Source: an uncultured Eubacteriales bacterium
Lineage (GTDB): Bacteria > Bacillota > Clostridia > Christensenellales > Aristaeellaceae
Direction of reading: 5' to 3'
Length of the DNA: 18,781 bases
Assembly (NCBI GenBank): GCA_944353735.1
Contig: CALVPU010000214.1
Coordinates: forward strand, 1-18,781
Below the pieces are notes generated by a model, which saw nothing but the letters and a program-made list of their open reading frames with translations, did no database searches and had not been told where the DNA came from. Positions 1-6,580 of the stretch are shown here, in pieces (position 1 is the first letter of the stretch; every line of letters begins with the position of its first letter). The position numbers were made by a program, and so were the translations under genes.

Positions 1-908
1 CAGCAGTTGGGGATCGCGCCCATGGCGTACCACGTGTCCGCCGGGGCGTGGCAGAACAGGTGCGCGCGCAGGCGCGGGTCGGCGGCGGGGCTGGCGACGG
101 GCGCGAAGATCTGCCCGCCGGTGCCGAGCGTGATCGAGGCGTCGCCGGGCTCGAGGATGCCGTTGCCGAGCGCCTGCATCGGCTGGTCGCCGCCGCCGAA
201 CGCCACCGGCGTGCCGGCGCGCAGCCCCAGCGCCCGCGCCGCCTGCGCGCTCAGGCCGGCGTGCACGTCCGCCGGGGCGTGGCGGGCGTCGGGCAGCAGG
301 GCGCGGTCGATGTCAAGCGCGGCGAGCATCTCCGCGCTCCAGTCGCGGCGGGCGCAGTCGAACATCAGCGTGCTGCAGGCGTCGGTCGGCTCGGTGGCGG
401 CCTCGCCGGTGAGCCGCAGGCGCAGGTAGTCCTTCGGCAACAGCGCCCAGCGCGCCCGCGCGAAGCGCTTCGGTTCGTGCGCGCGCAGCCACAGCAGCGT
501 GCACAGCTGGAAGCCCGCCGCGACGGGGTTCTGCGTCCAGCGGGCGAGGTTCTCCGCGCCGATGCGCGCCCGCACCGCGTCCGCTTCCGCGGCGGAGCGC
601 TGGTCGCACCAGGGAATGGCGGGTCCGAGCGGCGCGCCGCCGGCGTCGAGCAGCACCGTGCCGTGCATCTGCCCGGACAGCCCGATGCCGCGCACCTCCT
701 CCGGGCGCACGCCGGACCGCGCCAGCGCCTCCGCCGTCGCCTCCGTCAGCGCGCGCCACCAGTCGTCCGGGTCCTGCTCCGCGAAGCCCGGCGCCGGCAC
801 CGCCAGAGGATATTCGCGATAGCCCGCGCCGCACGCCGTGCCGTCCGGGCGCAGCAGCAGCGCCTTCAGCCCCGTCGTGCCCAAGTCAATGCCGAGATAG
901 ACCGCCAT
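1..908 (-). CDS. xylB: Xylulokinase (FGGY carbohydrate kinase), C-terminal part cut by window edge
   Basis: Phosphorylates D-xylulose with ATP to give xylulose 5-phosphate, feeding the pentose phosphate pathway in the cytosol. The visible 302 residues cover the N-terminal FGGY domain and the start of the C-terminal one. They show the phosphate-binding motif GIDLGTTGLKAL (6-17), the xylulokinase signature SGQMHG (78-83), IPWCDQRS (98-105), and GGGDQPMQ (238-245), whose Asp241 is the expected catalytic base, followed by LGTGGQ. Full-length relatives are near 490 residues, so roughly the last 190 lie outside the window. The ATG at 906-908 follows a very good AAAGGAGGA site. The gene lies 86 bp downstream of the AraC gene in the same direction and could be co-transcribed. 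No xylose isomerase or sugar transporter is visible. Xylulokinase is favoured over other FGGY kinases because of SGQMHG, but substrate is inferred. Confidence 0.88.
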   Translation of the reverse strand, partial: MAVYLGIDLGTTGLKALLLRPDGTACGAGYREYPLAVPAPGFAEQDPDDWWRALTEATAEALARSGVRPEEVRGIGLSGQMHGTVLLDAGGAPLGPAIPWCDQRSAAEADAVRARIGAENLARWTQNPVAAGFQLCTLLWLRAHEPKRFARARWALLPKDYLRLRLTGEAATEPTDACSTLMFDCARRDWSAEMLAALDIDRALLPDARHAPADVHAGLSAQAARALGLRAGTPVAFGGGDQPMQALGNGILEPGDASITLGTGGQIFAPVASPAADPRLRAHLFCHAPADTWYAMGAIPNC

Positions 909-920
909 GTTCCTTCCTCC

Positions 921-979
921 TTTGGTCTTGGCGCGATGCGCCGCCATGCTTTGGTCTTTGGCGCGATGCGCCGCCATGC
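921..979. repeat. Two tandem copies of a 29-30-bp repeat
   Basis: Copies at 921-949 and 950-979 differ only by one inserted T. Each carries the inverted repeat GGCGC-GAT-GCGCC, so each can form a small hairpin on either strand. They fill most of the gap between the AraC gene and xylB, just upstream of the xylB ribosome site. There is no T-tract, so they do not look like terminators. Confidence 0.85.
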
Positions 980-994
980 TCCGCGCGCCGCGCG

Positions 995-1954
995 TCAGGT
1001 CGATTCGCCGCGGTGCTGGCGGCGGTATTCGCTGGGAAGCGTCTGCGCGACGTCCTTGAACGCCTGCGTGAACTTGCCCTGCGCGCCGTAGCCCACCTCG
1101 GCGGCGATGTTGGCGATGGGATCGTCCGTCTCGCGCAGGCGCTCCATGGCGCGGTGAATGCGGTATTCCTTCATGTAGGTGGCGATCGGCGCGCCGTACA
1201 CCGCCTTGAAGCCCTCCTTGAGCGCGGAGGTGTTGAGCAGGAAGCGCTTTGCCAGCGCCTCGATGGTGTAGCGCCGGCGCAGGTCGCCGGTGAGCAGCGC
1301 GTGCGCCGCCCTGATGCGCTCCGCCTGCTGCGCCGCGCAGGGCGCGAGTTTCGCCGCGCGGGCGCGCAGGCCGTCCAGCGCCAGCAGCAGCTCCAGCGCC
1401 TTGAGCTGCAGATAGGACGGGCGCAGCGGCGGCGGCGCCGCGCACAGCGGCGCGAAGATGTGCTCCAGCGCCGGGCAGGCGGGAATCGCCGCGGGCCTGC
1501 CGCCGCAGAGCGATTCGCGCAGCGCCAGCGGCTGAAAGCCCGCGTCCCGCAGTGCGCGGGGCGGATGCTCGGCGAGCTGCGCCAGATCGAAGGCGATGCC
1601 GACCGTCTCGGCGTAGCCCAGCGGGAACTGCATCGCCGAGTCCGCGCAGCAGGCGCCGCCGTGCAGCGTCAGGTCGCCGGCGCCGAGAAAGACCGACAGC
1701 CCGCCGCGCATGTTCCAGCCCACGCGCCCGCAGCGGCAGTAGTGCGCCTCCAGCACGCCCGGCGCGGCGGCATGGCGAAACGTCGCCTCTTCCGCGCAGA
1801 AGGCGCAGAACGTCGCCTCGATTCCCGGCAGCACGGCGTAGCTCTCCACCCGCCCGCGGCCGGCGGTCTCCACGCGCAGCGCGCTTCCGGCGGACGCCAC
1901 CGTTCCCGGCGGCACGTCCTGCAGCGCGGCGGCGATTCGTCCGGCGGCGTTCAC
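995..1954 (-). CDS. AraC-family transcriptional regulator
   Basis: A 319-residue regulator starting at a GTG that overlaps the ArsR stop codon (GTGA, 4 nt) and is preceded by GGGGGA. The same frame is open further upstream, but that part is antiparallel to nothing and simply overlays the ArsR gene in another phase, so the GTG is preferred. Residues 228-312 form a C-terminal AraC DNA-binding domain with two helix-turn-helix units (IEALAKRFLLNTSALKEGFK, then IANIAAEVGYGAQGKFTQAF). The N-terminal domain has cysteines at 50, 53, 73, 75, 102 and 103 (CAFC, HYCRCGR, ACC), which could bind metal or respond to thiol chemistry; this is inference. The coupling to ArsR and the divergent metal-export genes suggest it controls metal efflux. 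It could instead act on xylB downstream, but nothing in the sensor domain indicates sugar binding. Confidence 0.85.
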   Translation of the reverse strand: MNAAGRIAAALQDVPPGTVASAGSALRVETAGRGRVESYAVLPGIEATFCAFCAEEATFRHAAAPGVLEAHYCRCGRVGWNMRGGLSVFLGAGDLTLHGGACCADSAMQFPLGYAETVGIAFDLAQLAEHPPRALRDAGFQPLALRESLCGGRPAAIPACPALEHIFAPLCAAPPPLRPSYLQLKALELLLALDGLRARAAKLAPCAAQQAERIRAAHALLTGDLRRRYTIEALAKRFLLNTSALKEGFKAVYGAPIATYMKEYRIHRAMERLRETDDPIANIAAEVGYGAQGKFTQAFKDVAQTLPSEYRRQHRGEST

Positions 1955-2325
1955 GGCGCGTCCCCCGCCGAGGGACAGGCGATCGCCACCATCTGCTCGA
2001 TCATGCGGTGCAGCAGCTGCGCCGGCTGCGTGTCCGCGGCGCGGTAGTAGACCTCCTTGCCCTCGCGGCGGCTGACCACCAGTCCGCCCGCCTTGAGCTG
2101 GCGCAGGTGGTGCGACACCGCCGGGCTGGTCATGTTCACCATCGCCGAGAGGTTGATGACGCACTCCTCGCAGTGGCACAGCAGCCAGCAGATGCGGATG
2201 CGGCTGCCGTCGCCGAGCTGCTTGAAGATGTCCGCCACGGTCTGGAACTCGCCCGTGCTGGGAATGCGCTCGAGGATGCGCTCCATCGGCTGGCGGTGGT
2301 CGTGCGGCAGCGTTTGGTTGGACAT
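1951..2325 (-). CDS. ArsR/SmtB-family metal-sensing repressor
   Basis: A 124-residue winged-helix regulator. The recognition region SPAVSHHLRQLK (67-78) and the wing SRREGKEVYY (85-94) are typical of the ArsR family. Just before the recognition helices lies CHCEEC (cysteines 50, 52, 55), corresponding to the cysteine metal site on helix alpha-3 in ArsR/CadC-type sensors. His106 and Cys117 near the C-terminus are further possible ligands. Such proteins are dimeric repressors released from DNA when metal binds. The ATG follows a GGGAGGG site. It is the first gene of a leftward unit with the AraC gene and is divergent from the HMA and ATPase genes, the usual layout for a repressor of metal export. 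The palindrome at 2518-2541 is the likely operator. The exact metal cannot be read from sequence; Zn, Cd or Pb fits the ATPase. Confidence 0.9.
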   Translation of the reverse strand: MSNQTLPHDHRQPMERILERIPSTGEFQTVADIFKQLGDGSRIRICWLLCHCEECVINLSAMVNMTSPAVSHHLRQLKAGGLVVSRREGKEVYYRAADTQPAQLLHRMIEQMVAIACPSAGDAP

Positions 2326-2354
2326 CGTGCTTCCCTCCCTTGTCGTCGGTCTTT

Positions 2355-2383
2355 ATTGTACCACAGCCGCGCGCGGCGGGCAA
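2355..2383 (-). promoter_or_regulatory. Promoter of the ArsR-AraC unit
   Basis: On the minus strand TTGCCC (2378-2383) and TACAAT (2355-2360) are 17 bp apart, with a TG one base before the -10 box (extended -10). It sits about 30 bp upstream of the ArsR start codon. I see no copy of the 24-bp palindrome over this promoter, so autoregulation is not evident. Confidence 0.7.
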
Positions 2384-2411
2384 GACGCGCTTTTGTCCAA
2401 AGGGGAGCGGA

Positions 2412-2462
2412 TTGCCCGAATGGGGTCATTTGCCCGAACGGAAGAACTTTTTGCCCGAACGG
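2412..2462. promoter_or_regulatory. Three direct repeats of TTGCCCGAAYGG, candidate activator sites
   Basis: TTGCCCGAATGG begins at 2412, TTGCCCGAACGG at 2430 and again at 2451, giving spacings of 18 and 21 bp. The last copy ends 20 bp upstream of the HMA -35 box. AraC-family proteins typically bind direct half-sites about two helical turns apart next to the -35 box. The adjacent AraC protein is therefore the natural candidate to bind here. Binding is inference. Confidence 0.6.
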
Positions 2463-2482
2463 AAAAAATCGCGCCGCGGGGG

Positions 2483-2511
2483 TTGACGAATGGGCGCGGA
2501 CGGCGTATCAT
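2483..2511 (+). promoter_or_regulatory. Promoter of the HMA protein gene
   Basis: TTGACG (2483-2488) and TATCAT (2506-2511) with a 17-bp spacer. The predicted start of transcription is near 2518, at the first base of the palindromic operator. Confidence 0.75.
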
Positions 2512-2517
2512 AAGAGC

Positions 2518-2541
2518 ATGATTAAACGATTGCTTAATCAT
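2518..2541. promoter_or_regulatory. 24-bp palindrome, likely ArsR operator
   Basis: ATGATTAA and TTAATCAT arms of 8 bp flank an 8-bp centre that is itself partly symmetric, so 10 of 12 base pairs match. It lies directly on the predicted transcription start of the HMA gene. It is strikingly AT-rich against the surrounding DNA. A dimeric ArsR repressor bound here would block transcription; this assignment is from position and symmetry. Confidence 0.75.
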
Positions 2542-2573
2542 TCTACAGAATGCCTGGCGAAAGGAGAATCCCC

Positions 2574-2792
2574 ATGAAGAAGACCTACAAGATCGACGTG
2601 GACTGTGCCAACTGCGCCAACAAGATGGAGAGCGCCGCGCGCAATACCGAGGGCGTCAAGGACGCCACGGTGAACTTCATGACCCTGAAGATGATCGTCG
2701 AGTTCGAGGAGGGCCGCGATCCCAAGGCGGTCATGTCCGAAGTGCGCCGCAACTGCAAGCGCGTCGAGGACGACTGCGAGGTCTATATCTGA
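2574..2792 (+). CDS. Stand-alone heavy-metal-associated (HMA) domain protein
   Basis: A 72-residue protein that is a single HMA ferredoxin-like fold. The metal loop is DCANCANKM with Cys11 and Cys14; the residue before the first cysteine is Asp rather than the Met usual in copper chaperones. Two further cysteines lie near the C-terminus (61 and 68). The ATG at 2574 is preceded by AAAGGAGA; an upstream in-frame ATG at 2550 lacks a comparable site. It probably binds a soft or divalent metal ion in the cytosol and hands it to the P1B ATPase encoded next, which has no N-terminal HMA domain of its own. It is under the promoter and palindrome at 2483-2541 and is followed by a terminator-like hairpin, so it may be made in excess of the ATPase. 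Metal identity is not determined. Confidence 0.88.
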   Translation: MKKTYKIDVDCANCANKMESAARNTEGVKDATVNFMTLKMIVEFEEGRDPKAVMSEVRRNCKRVEDDCEVYI

Positions 2793-2799
2793 ATCCGCC

Positions 2800-2835
2800 G
2801 CGCGCTCCGGCGGACGCTGCCGGAGCGCGCCTTTT
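2800..2835 (+). terminator. Rho-independent terminator between HMA and ATPase genes
   Basis: A 12-bp perfect stem (2800-2811 with 2819-2830) and 7-nt loop followed by CTTTTC. It starts 8 nt after the HMA stop codon. Since the ATPase gene follows in the same direction, it probably acts as a partial terminator or makes the ATPase depend on its own promoter. Confidence 0.75.
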
Positions 2836-2843
2836 CCCGACAA

Positions 2844-2867
2844 ACAATTCAACGAGTGTTTATTCTT
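2844..2867. promoter_or_regulatory. Possible second ArsR-type site upstream of the ATPase
   Basis: This 24-bp stretch matches the palindrome at 2518-2541 at 17 of 24 positions, and at 15 of 19 in the inner part (ATTCAACGAGTGTTTATTC). A weak promoter match, CCGACA (2837-2842) and TATTCT (2861-2866) with 18 bp between, overlaps it. This would place the ATPase under the same repressor after the internal terminator. The symmetry is poor, so confidence is limited. Confidence 0.4.
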
Positions 2868-2875
2868 TGAATCAA

Positions 2876-2891
2876 TGAGTCCACGGACTCA
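2876..2891. repeat. 16-bp perfect palindrome before the ATPase start
   Basis: TGAGTCC-AC-GGACTCA, immediately upstream of the GAGGGAG ribosome site of the ATPase gene. With a 2-nt centre it would suit a protein site better than an RNA hairpin. No regulator is assigned. Confidence 0.6.
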
Positions 2892-2908
2892 CGAGGGAGC
2901 GCGTCTCT

Positions 2909-4792
2909 ATGAACAAGAAGCAAAAGGCGATGCTGTCGCGCATCGCGATCGCGGCGGCGCTGATGGTGGGATTGCACTTCGTGCCCGCGGCGGGCTGGGT
3001 ACGGTTTTTGCTCTATCTGATTCCCTATCTGGTGATCGGCTACGACATCCTCATCAAGGCGGCGAAGGGCATCCGCAACCGGCAGGTGTTCGACGAGAAC
3101 TTTCTGATGGCGGTGGCGACGGTGGGCGCGTTCGCGCTGGCGCTGTTCGAGCGCAGCGGCGACTACACCGAGGCAGTGGCGGTGATGCTGTTTTATCAGG
3201 TCGGCGAGTGGTTCCAGTCCTACGCCGTGGGCAAGAGCCGCCGCAACATCAGCGAATTGATGGACATCCGCCCGGACTACGCCAACGTCGAGCGCGGCGG
3301 CAAACTGGAGAAGGTCGATCCGGACGAGGTCGAGATCGGCAGCGTGATCGTCGTGCAGCCGGGCGAGAAGGTGCCCATCGACGGCACGGTGACGGCGGGC
3401 GAATCGACGCTCAACACCGCGGCGCTGACCGGCGAGAGCCTGCCGCGCGAGGTCCGTCCCGGCGACGAGATCATCAGCGGCTGCATCAACCTCAGCGGCG
3501 TGCTGCGCGTTGAGACGACGAAGGCGTTCGGCGAATCGACCGTGTCGAAGATTCTCGATCTGGTGGAGAACGCCTCCTCGCGCAAGTCGAAGTCTGAGGA
3601 CTTCATCTCGCGCTTTGCGCGCGTCTACACGCCGGCGGTCTGCTTCGCGGCGCTGGCGCTGGCGGTGCTGCCGCCGCTGGTGCGCCTCGCCGCGGGCGGC
3701 GCGGCGGGCTGGGAGACGTGGATCTACCGCGCGCTGACGTTTCTGGTCATCTCCTGTCCCTGCGCGCTGGTGATTTCCATCCCGCTGTCGTTCTTGGCCG
3801 GCATCGGCGGGGCGAGCAAGGCGGGCGTGCTGGTGAAGGGCTCGAACTATCTCGAGGCGCTGTCGCAGACCAGAATCGCCGTGTTTGACAAGACCGGCAC
3901 GCTGACGCAGGGCGTGTTCGAGGTCAGCGGCATCCACCACAGCGAGATGGAGAACGCCCGGCTGCTGGAGTACGCCGCGCTGGCGGAGAGCGCCTCGTCG
4001 CACCCGATCAGCAAGAGCCTGCAGCGCGCCTACGGCAGGGAGATCGACCGCAGCCGCGTGCGCGGCATTCAGGAGATCAGCGGCAACGGCGTCACCGCCA
4101 CGGTGGACGGCCGTCAGGTCGCCGCCGGCAACGGCAAGCTCATGGACCGCCTCGGCATTCCCTACATCCCCTGCCACAGCACCGGCACCATCATCCACAT
4201 CGCCATCGACGGCAAGTACATGGGACACATCGTCATCTCCGACGTCGTCAAGCCCCGCGCCCGGGAAGCCATCGCCGCGCTGAAGGCGGCGGGCGTGCGC
4301 AGGACGGTGATGCTCACCGGCGACGCCAAAAAGGTCGCCGATCAGGTCGCCGCGTCGCTGGACATCGACGACGTGCGCAGCGAGCTGCTGCCCGCGGACA
4401 AGGTGGCGCAGGTCGAGGCGCTGCTGCGCGACAAGCCGGAGCGGGCGAAGCTGGCGTTCGTCGGCGACGGCATCAACGACGCGCCGGTGCTGCGCCGCGC
4501 CGACATCGGCATCGCCATGGGCGCGATGGGCTCCGACGCCGCCATCGAGGCCGCCGACGTGGTGCTGATGGACGACGACCCGATGAAGATCGCCAAGGCG
4601 ATCCGCATCTCCCGCAAGTGCATGGCGATCGTCTACCAGAACATCGCCTTCGCCATCGGCGTCAAGCTCGTGTGCCTGCTGCTGGGCGCGCTCGGCGCCG
4701 CCAACATGTGGCTCGCCATCTTCGCCGACGTCGGCGTGATGATCCTCGCCGTGCTCAACGCCATCCGCGCCCTGTTCGTCCGCAAGCTGTGA
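2909..4792 (+). CDS. P1B-type heavy-metal-exporting ATPase (Zn/Cd/Pb class) without N-terminal HMA
   Basis: A 627-residue membrane pump that exports soft or divalent metals at the cost of ATP. The order of motifs is complete: actuator TGES (174-177), transmembrane metal site SCPCALV (Cys283-Pro-Cys285), phosphorylation site DKTGTLTQG (Asp327), the P1B HP dipeptide (His365-Pro366), and hinge GDGINDAP (about 519-526). In the last membrane segment FADVGVMILAVLNAIR carries Asp607, the acidic residue typical of the Zn/Cd/Pb (P1B-2, ZntA/CadA) group and not of the copper pumps. The usual N-terminal HMA domain is missing; the protein starts about 8 residues before its first membrane helix, and the separate 72-aa HMA protein likely substitutes. 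The ATG is preceded by GAGGGAG. Regulation is expected from ArsR and AraC encoded divergently. The exact ion remains inference. Confidence 0.92.
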   Translation: MNKKQKAMLSRIAIAAALMVGLHFVPAAGWVRFLLYLIPYLVIGYDILIKAAKGIRNRQVFDENFLMAVATVGAFALALFERSGDYTEAVAVMLFYQVGEWFQSYAVGKSRRNISELMDIRPDYANVERGGKLEKVDPDEVEIGSVIVVQPGEKVPIDGTVTAGESTLNTAALTGESLPREVRPGDEIISGCINLSGVLRVETTKAFGESTVSKILDLVENASSRKSKSEDFISRFARVYTPAVCFAALALAVLPPLVRLAAGGAAGWETWIYRALTFLVISCPCALVISIPLSFLAGIGGASKAGVLVKGSNYLEALSQTRIAVFDKTGTLTQGVFEVSGIHHSEMENARLLEYAALAESASSHPISKSLQRAYGREIDRSRVRGIQEISGNGVTATVDGRQVAAGNGKLMDRLGIPYIPCHSTGTIIHIAIDGKYMGHIVISDVVKPRAREAIAALKAAGVRRTVMLTGDAKKVADQVAASLDIDDVRSELLPADKVAQVEALLRDKPERAKLAFVGDGINDAPVLRRADIGIAMGAMGSDAAIEAADVVLMDDDPMKIAKAIRISRKCMAIVYQNIAFAIGVKLVCLLLGALGAANMWLAIFADVGVMILAVLNAIRALFVRKL

Positions 4793-5093
4793 CGCGCGCC
4801 GCGAAAAGTTCAGGCGCCGAATTGCGGCGCGCCGCGCGGGGAACGCGCGCCGGACGGGACGAGAACGCCGCGCCGGCAGGCACCGCACGCGGTTATCCGC
4901 ACCGGCGGGCACGCCGGCACGCGGGTTCATTGCCGGCACGCGGGTTCATTGCCGGCGCGCCGGGCGGACAGATCTTCGCGTCCGGCGCGGGCTTTCCGCC
5001 CGTTCGCACGCGCACCGTCCCGCCTGCGCGAACGCGTCTTTCGCTCTGGCGGCGCGCTTGCCCAGTTCATCGTCCCGTCCGCGCGGTTTGCGG
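4793..5093. other. Intergenic region with a weak hairpin and a 19-bp tandem repeat
   Basis: No gene is supported here. Just after the ATPase stop, 4794-4802 pairs with 4824-4832 (9 bp, 21-nt loop) but no T-tract follows, so it is at best a weak terminator. GCCGGCACGCGGGTTCATT occurs twice in tandem at 4913-4931 and 4932-4950, followed by a partial third copy. Confidence 0.6.
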
Positions 5094-5122
5094 TTGACCG
5101 CGCGGGCGGGTTTTGATATAAT
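5094..5122 (+). promoter_or_regulatory. Strong promoter of the 5161-6090 unit
   Basis: TTGACC (5094-5099) and a perfect TATAAT (5117-5122) with a 17-bp spacer and a TG one base before the -10 box. It lies 38 bp upstream of the start codon at 5161. Confidence 0.85.
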
Positions 5123-5160
5123 AGAGGGGAATTCGGCGCGGGCGGATCGGAGGGCGGTCG

Positions 5161-5697
5161 ATGGGTCTTTTCAACGATGCGGCGGAAGTGCAGCGCCGCG
5201 CAAATCTCAAGGCGATGGAGGACAGGCGCGTGCGCTTTGCCGAGCGGATGCGCGCGGAGGGCTTCGCGCCGGAGAAGATGGTGCTGGCGTCCACGGAGCG
5301 CGGCGGCGTGATCGCCGTCTGCCGCGAGGGCGGCAAGGTGTGCCTGATCCTCGGGCCCGACTTCGGCGGCGAGGGCGAGTTCGTCCTCGAGCGTTACGAC
5401 GCGCTGCCGGCGCGCTTTGAGAGCTATCTCGAGGAATCGTCGGGGCTGGGCGGGCTGTTCGGCATCGGCAAGAAGGGCGCGGCGGGCTTTGTCGCCATTG
5501 TCGACCGCGGCGGCGTGGAGCTGTCGATTCCCTTTGTCGTGAACAGGAACTGTGCGCTGCTGTGCGAGGGCAGGAAGAACCCGCTGCTGAACCCGCGCAG
5601 GCGGCGCGGGGACGCCAACGTGGTCTGGGAATTCCCGCCGGTGGAGAAGCGCGCGCTGGCGCGGTTCCGCGCGGCGATGGAAGAGATGTTGAACTGA
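5161..5697 (+). CDS. Hypothetical 178-aa protein
   Basis: I do not recognise a family. The protein is soluble-looking, with no signal peptide or membrane segment. Residues 1-35 are charged and probably helical. There follow beta-rich stretches (VIAVCREGGKVCLIL; GAAGFVAIVDRGGVELSIPF) separated by a glycine-rich turn (GLGGLFGIGKKGAAG), a basic NPRRRRGD patch, and a helical end (EKRALARFRAAMEEML). The alternation of beta strands with a C-terminal helix is compatible with a PH-like or similar small beta fold, but this is only an impression. The ATG follows GGAGGG by 6 nt and has its own strong promoter. It is followed after 15 nt by the PH-domain gene in the same direction, so the two products may act together. 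Confidence 0.75.
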   Translation: MGLFNDAAEVQRRANLKAMEDRRVRFAERMRAEGFAPEKMVLASTERGGVIAVCREGGKVCLILGPDFGGEGEFVLERYDALPARFESYLEESSGLGGLFGIGKKGAAGFVAIVDRGGVELSIPFVVNRNCALLCEGRKNPLLNPRRRRGDANVVWEFPPVEKRALARFRAAMEEMLN

Positions 5698-5712
5698 CGG
5701 GAGGTGCCGGCG

Positions 5713-6090
5713 ATGGCTGTGGTTTGGCGCGACCGCAAGCGCCCGTTTCTGGGGCTGCCGTGGTCATTTACGATCTATACGCTGACGGAGGAAAAGCTGC
5801 TCGTCAAGACGGGTATCCTCCACCAGAAGGAAGAGGAGATCCGGCTGTACCGGATCATGGACGTGACGCTGAAGCGTTCGCTGGGCGAGCGCATCTTCGG
5901 CGTGGGCACGATCCACTGCTGTTCCGCGGACAAGTCCACGCCGGAGTTCGATATCCTTCACATCAAGGACTCCGAGCGCGTCAAGAACATGCTCTCCGAC
6001 ATGATCGAACAGCAGCGCGAGGCCAAGCGCATCAGCGGGCGCGAGTTCATGGACGGCGAGGACGAGATGTTCGGCGAGGACGGCGAGTGA
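5713..6090 (+). CDS. Bacterial PH-domain (bPH2/DUF304-like) protein
   Basis: A 125-residue protein resembling the bacterial PH2 domain of the YdbS/YdbT group. Residues 17-97 show the repeated beta pattern: YTLTEEKLLVKTGILHQKEE followed by IRLYRIMDVTLKRSLGERIF, then VGTIHCC and FDILHIKD, and a helix with VKNMLSDMIEQQ. The L-Y-R-I-M-D-V segment after the first hairpin is typical of the family. The usual hydrophobic membrane helices found in many family members are absent. The tail is very acidic (about 114-125). The ATG at 5713 lies 8 nt after GGGAGG, better placed than the GTG at 5704. It is co-transcribed with the 178-aa protein. The function of these domains is not known in detail; lipid or protein contact at the membrane is inference. 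Confidence 0.8.
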   Translation: MAVVWRDRKRPFLGLPWSFTIYTLTEEKLLVKTGILHQKEEEIRLYRIMDVTLKRSLGERIFGVGTIHCCSADKSTPEFDILHIKDSERVKNMLSDMIEQQREAKRISGREFMDGEDEMFGEDGE

Positions 6091-6170
6091 GGCAAGCGGA
6101 TTTCGCGCGGGCGGATTCGAGGACGCCGGGATCAGGCCTTGCCTGCGGACGAATGGACGCTGGTTTTGAA

Positions 6171-6201
6171 GGGGGACGCCGCAAGCGCGGCGTCCCCCCT
6201 T
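6171..6201 (+). terminator. Possible terminator hairpin after the PH-domain gene
   Basis: A perfect 12-bp stem, GGGGGACGCCGC (6171-6182) with 6187-6198 and an AAGC tetraloop, followed by only CTT. The stem is very stable but the T-tract is poor, so termination may be inefficient. On the other strand it is followed by TTCAAAA, equally weak. Confidence 0.55.
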
Positions 6202-6480
6202 CGCGCGCCGCCTGTCAGGGAATATGGTGGTTTCCGCGCGCGGGGATGGATTCTTTGCGCGACTTTTTCTGGAAGCGGCGGCAGTTTCCGCGCGGGGATT
6301 CGCGCGGGCTGATCGAGATGGTTTATGATTGCTGTCAGCTGGAAGCGACGCGCGGGGATGCGATTCTCCGCGCGTCGCATCTGCGCGCTGCTCTTCCTGG
6401 AAGCGGCGGTTTCTCCGCGCGCTGTCTGCGCCGGATTTGCGCCTTTGCGCCGCCGGCGGCGCTGCGAAGCGCAGCTTCTT
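6202..6480. repeat. Intergenic region of degenerate 55-70-bp repeats
   Basis: CTGGAAGCGRCG recurs at 6269, 6337 and 6395 (steps of 68 and 58), and TTTCCGCGCGSGGGAT-like segments recur at 6231 and 6285. The repeats are imperfect and contain no convincing gene: open frames here lack ribosome sites and have skewed composition. Confidence 0.5.
6343..6376. repeat. Long perfect inverted repeat (stem-loop)
   Basis: GCGACGCGCGG (6343-6353) pairs perfectly with 6366-6376, and two more pairs (one G-U) can extend the stem in RNA to 13 bp around an 8-nt loop. No T-tract follows on either strand. It lies within the degenerate repeat region. Confidence 0.65.
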
Positions 6481-6492
6481 CAAAACTTAACG

Positions 6493-6580
6493 TGTCCGCG
6501 AATGACGGACAGTGTCCGCACAGCATCGCGCCAGGGCGGGGAAAAGCATTCATAATTTGTCCATAAAAACGCGCGCGTTT
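6493..6580. repeat. Alternating TGTCCG half-sites and a 14-bp palindrome
   Basis: TGTCCG at 6493-6498, its complement CGGACA at 6506-6511 and TGTCCG again at 6513-6518 alternate in orientation. Further on, AAACGCGCGCGTTT (6567-6580) is a perfect palindrome. Both lie over 100 bp upstream of the livK promoter. They could be regulatory, but no regulator is assigned. Confidence 0.45.

Noticed and set aside
1955..2383. N-terminal extension of the AraC protein to an ATG near 2383
   Set aside because: This extension covers the ArsR gene in another frame and has the skewed composition of a shadow; the GTG at 1954 with GGGGGA upstream fits translational coupling.
2849..4939. A 696-codon minus-strand open frame opposite the ATPase
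   Set aside because: It is antisense to a complete, motif-rich P1B ATPase, and its low-complexity His/Arg/Asp composition is typical of the complement of GC-rich coding DNA.
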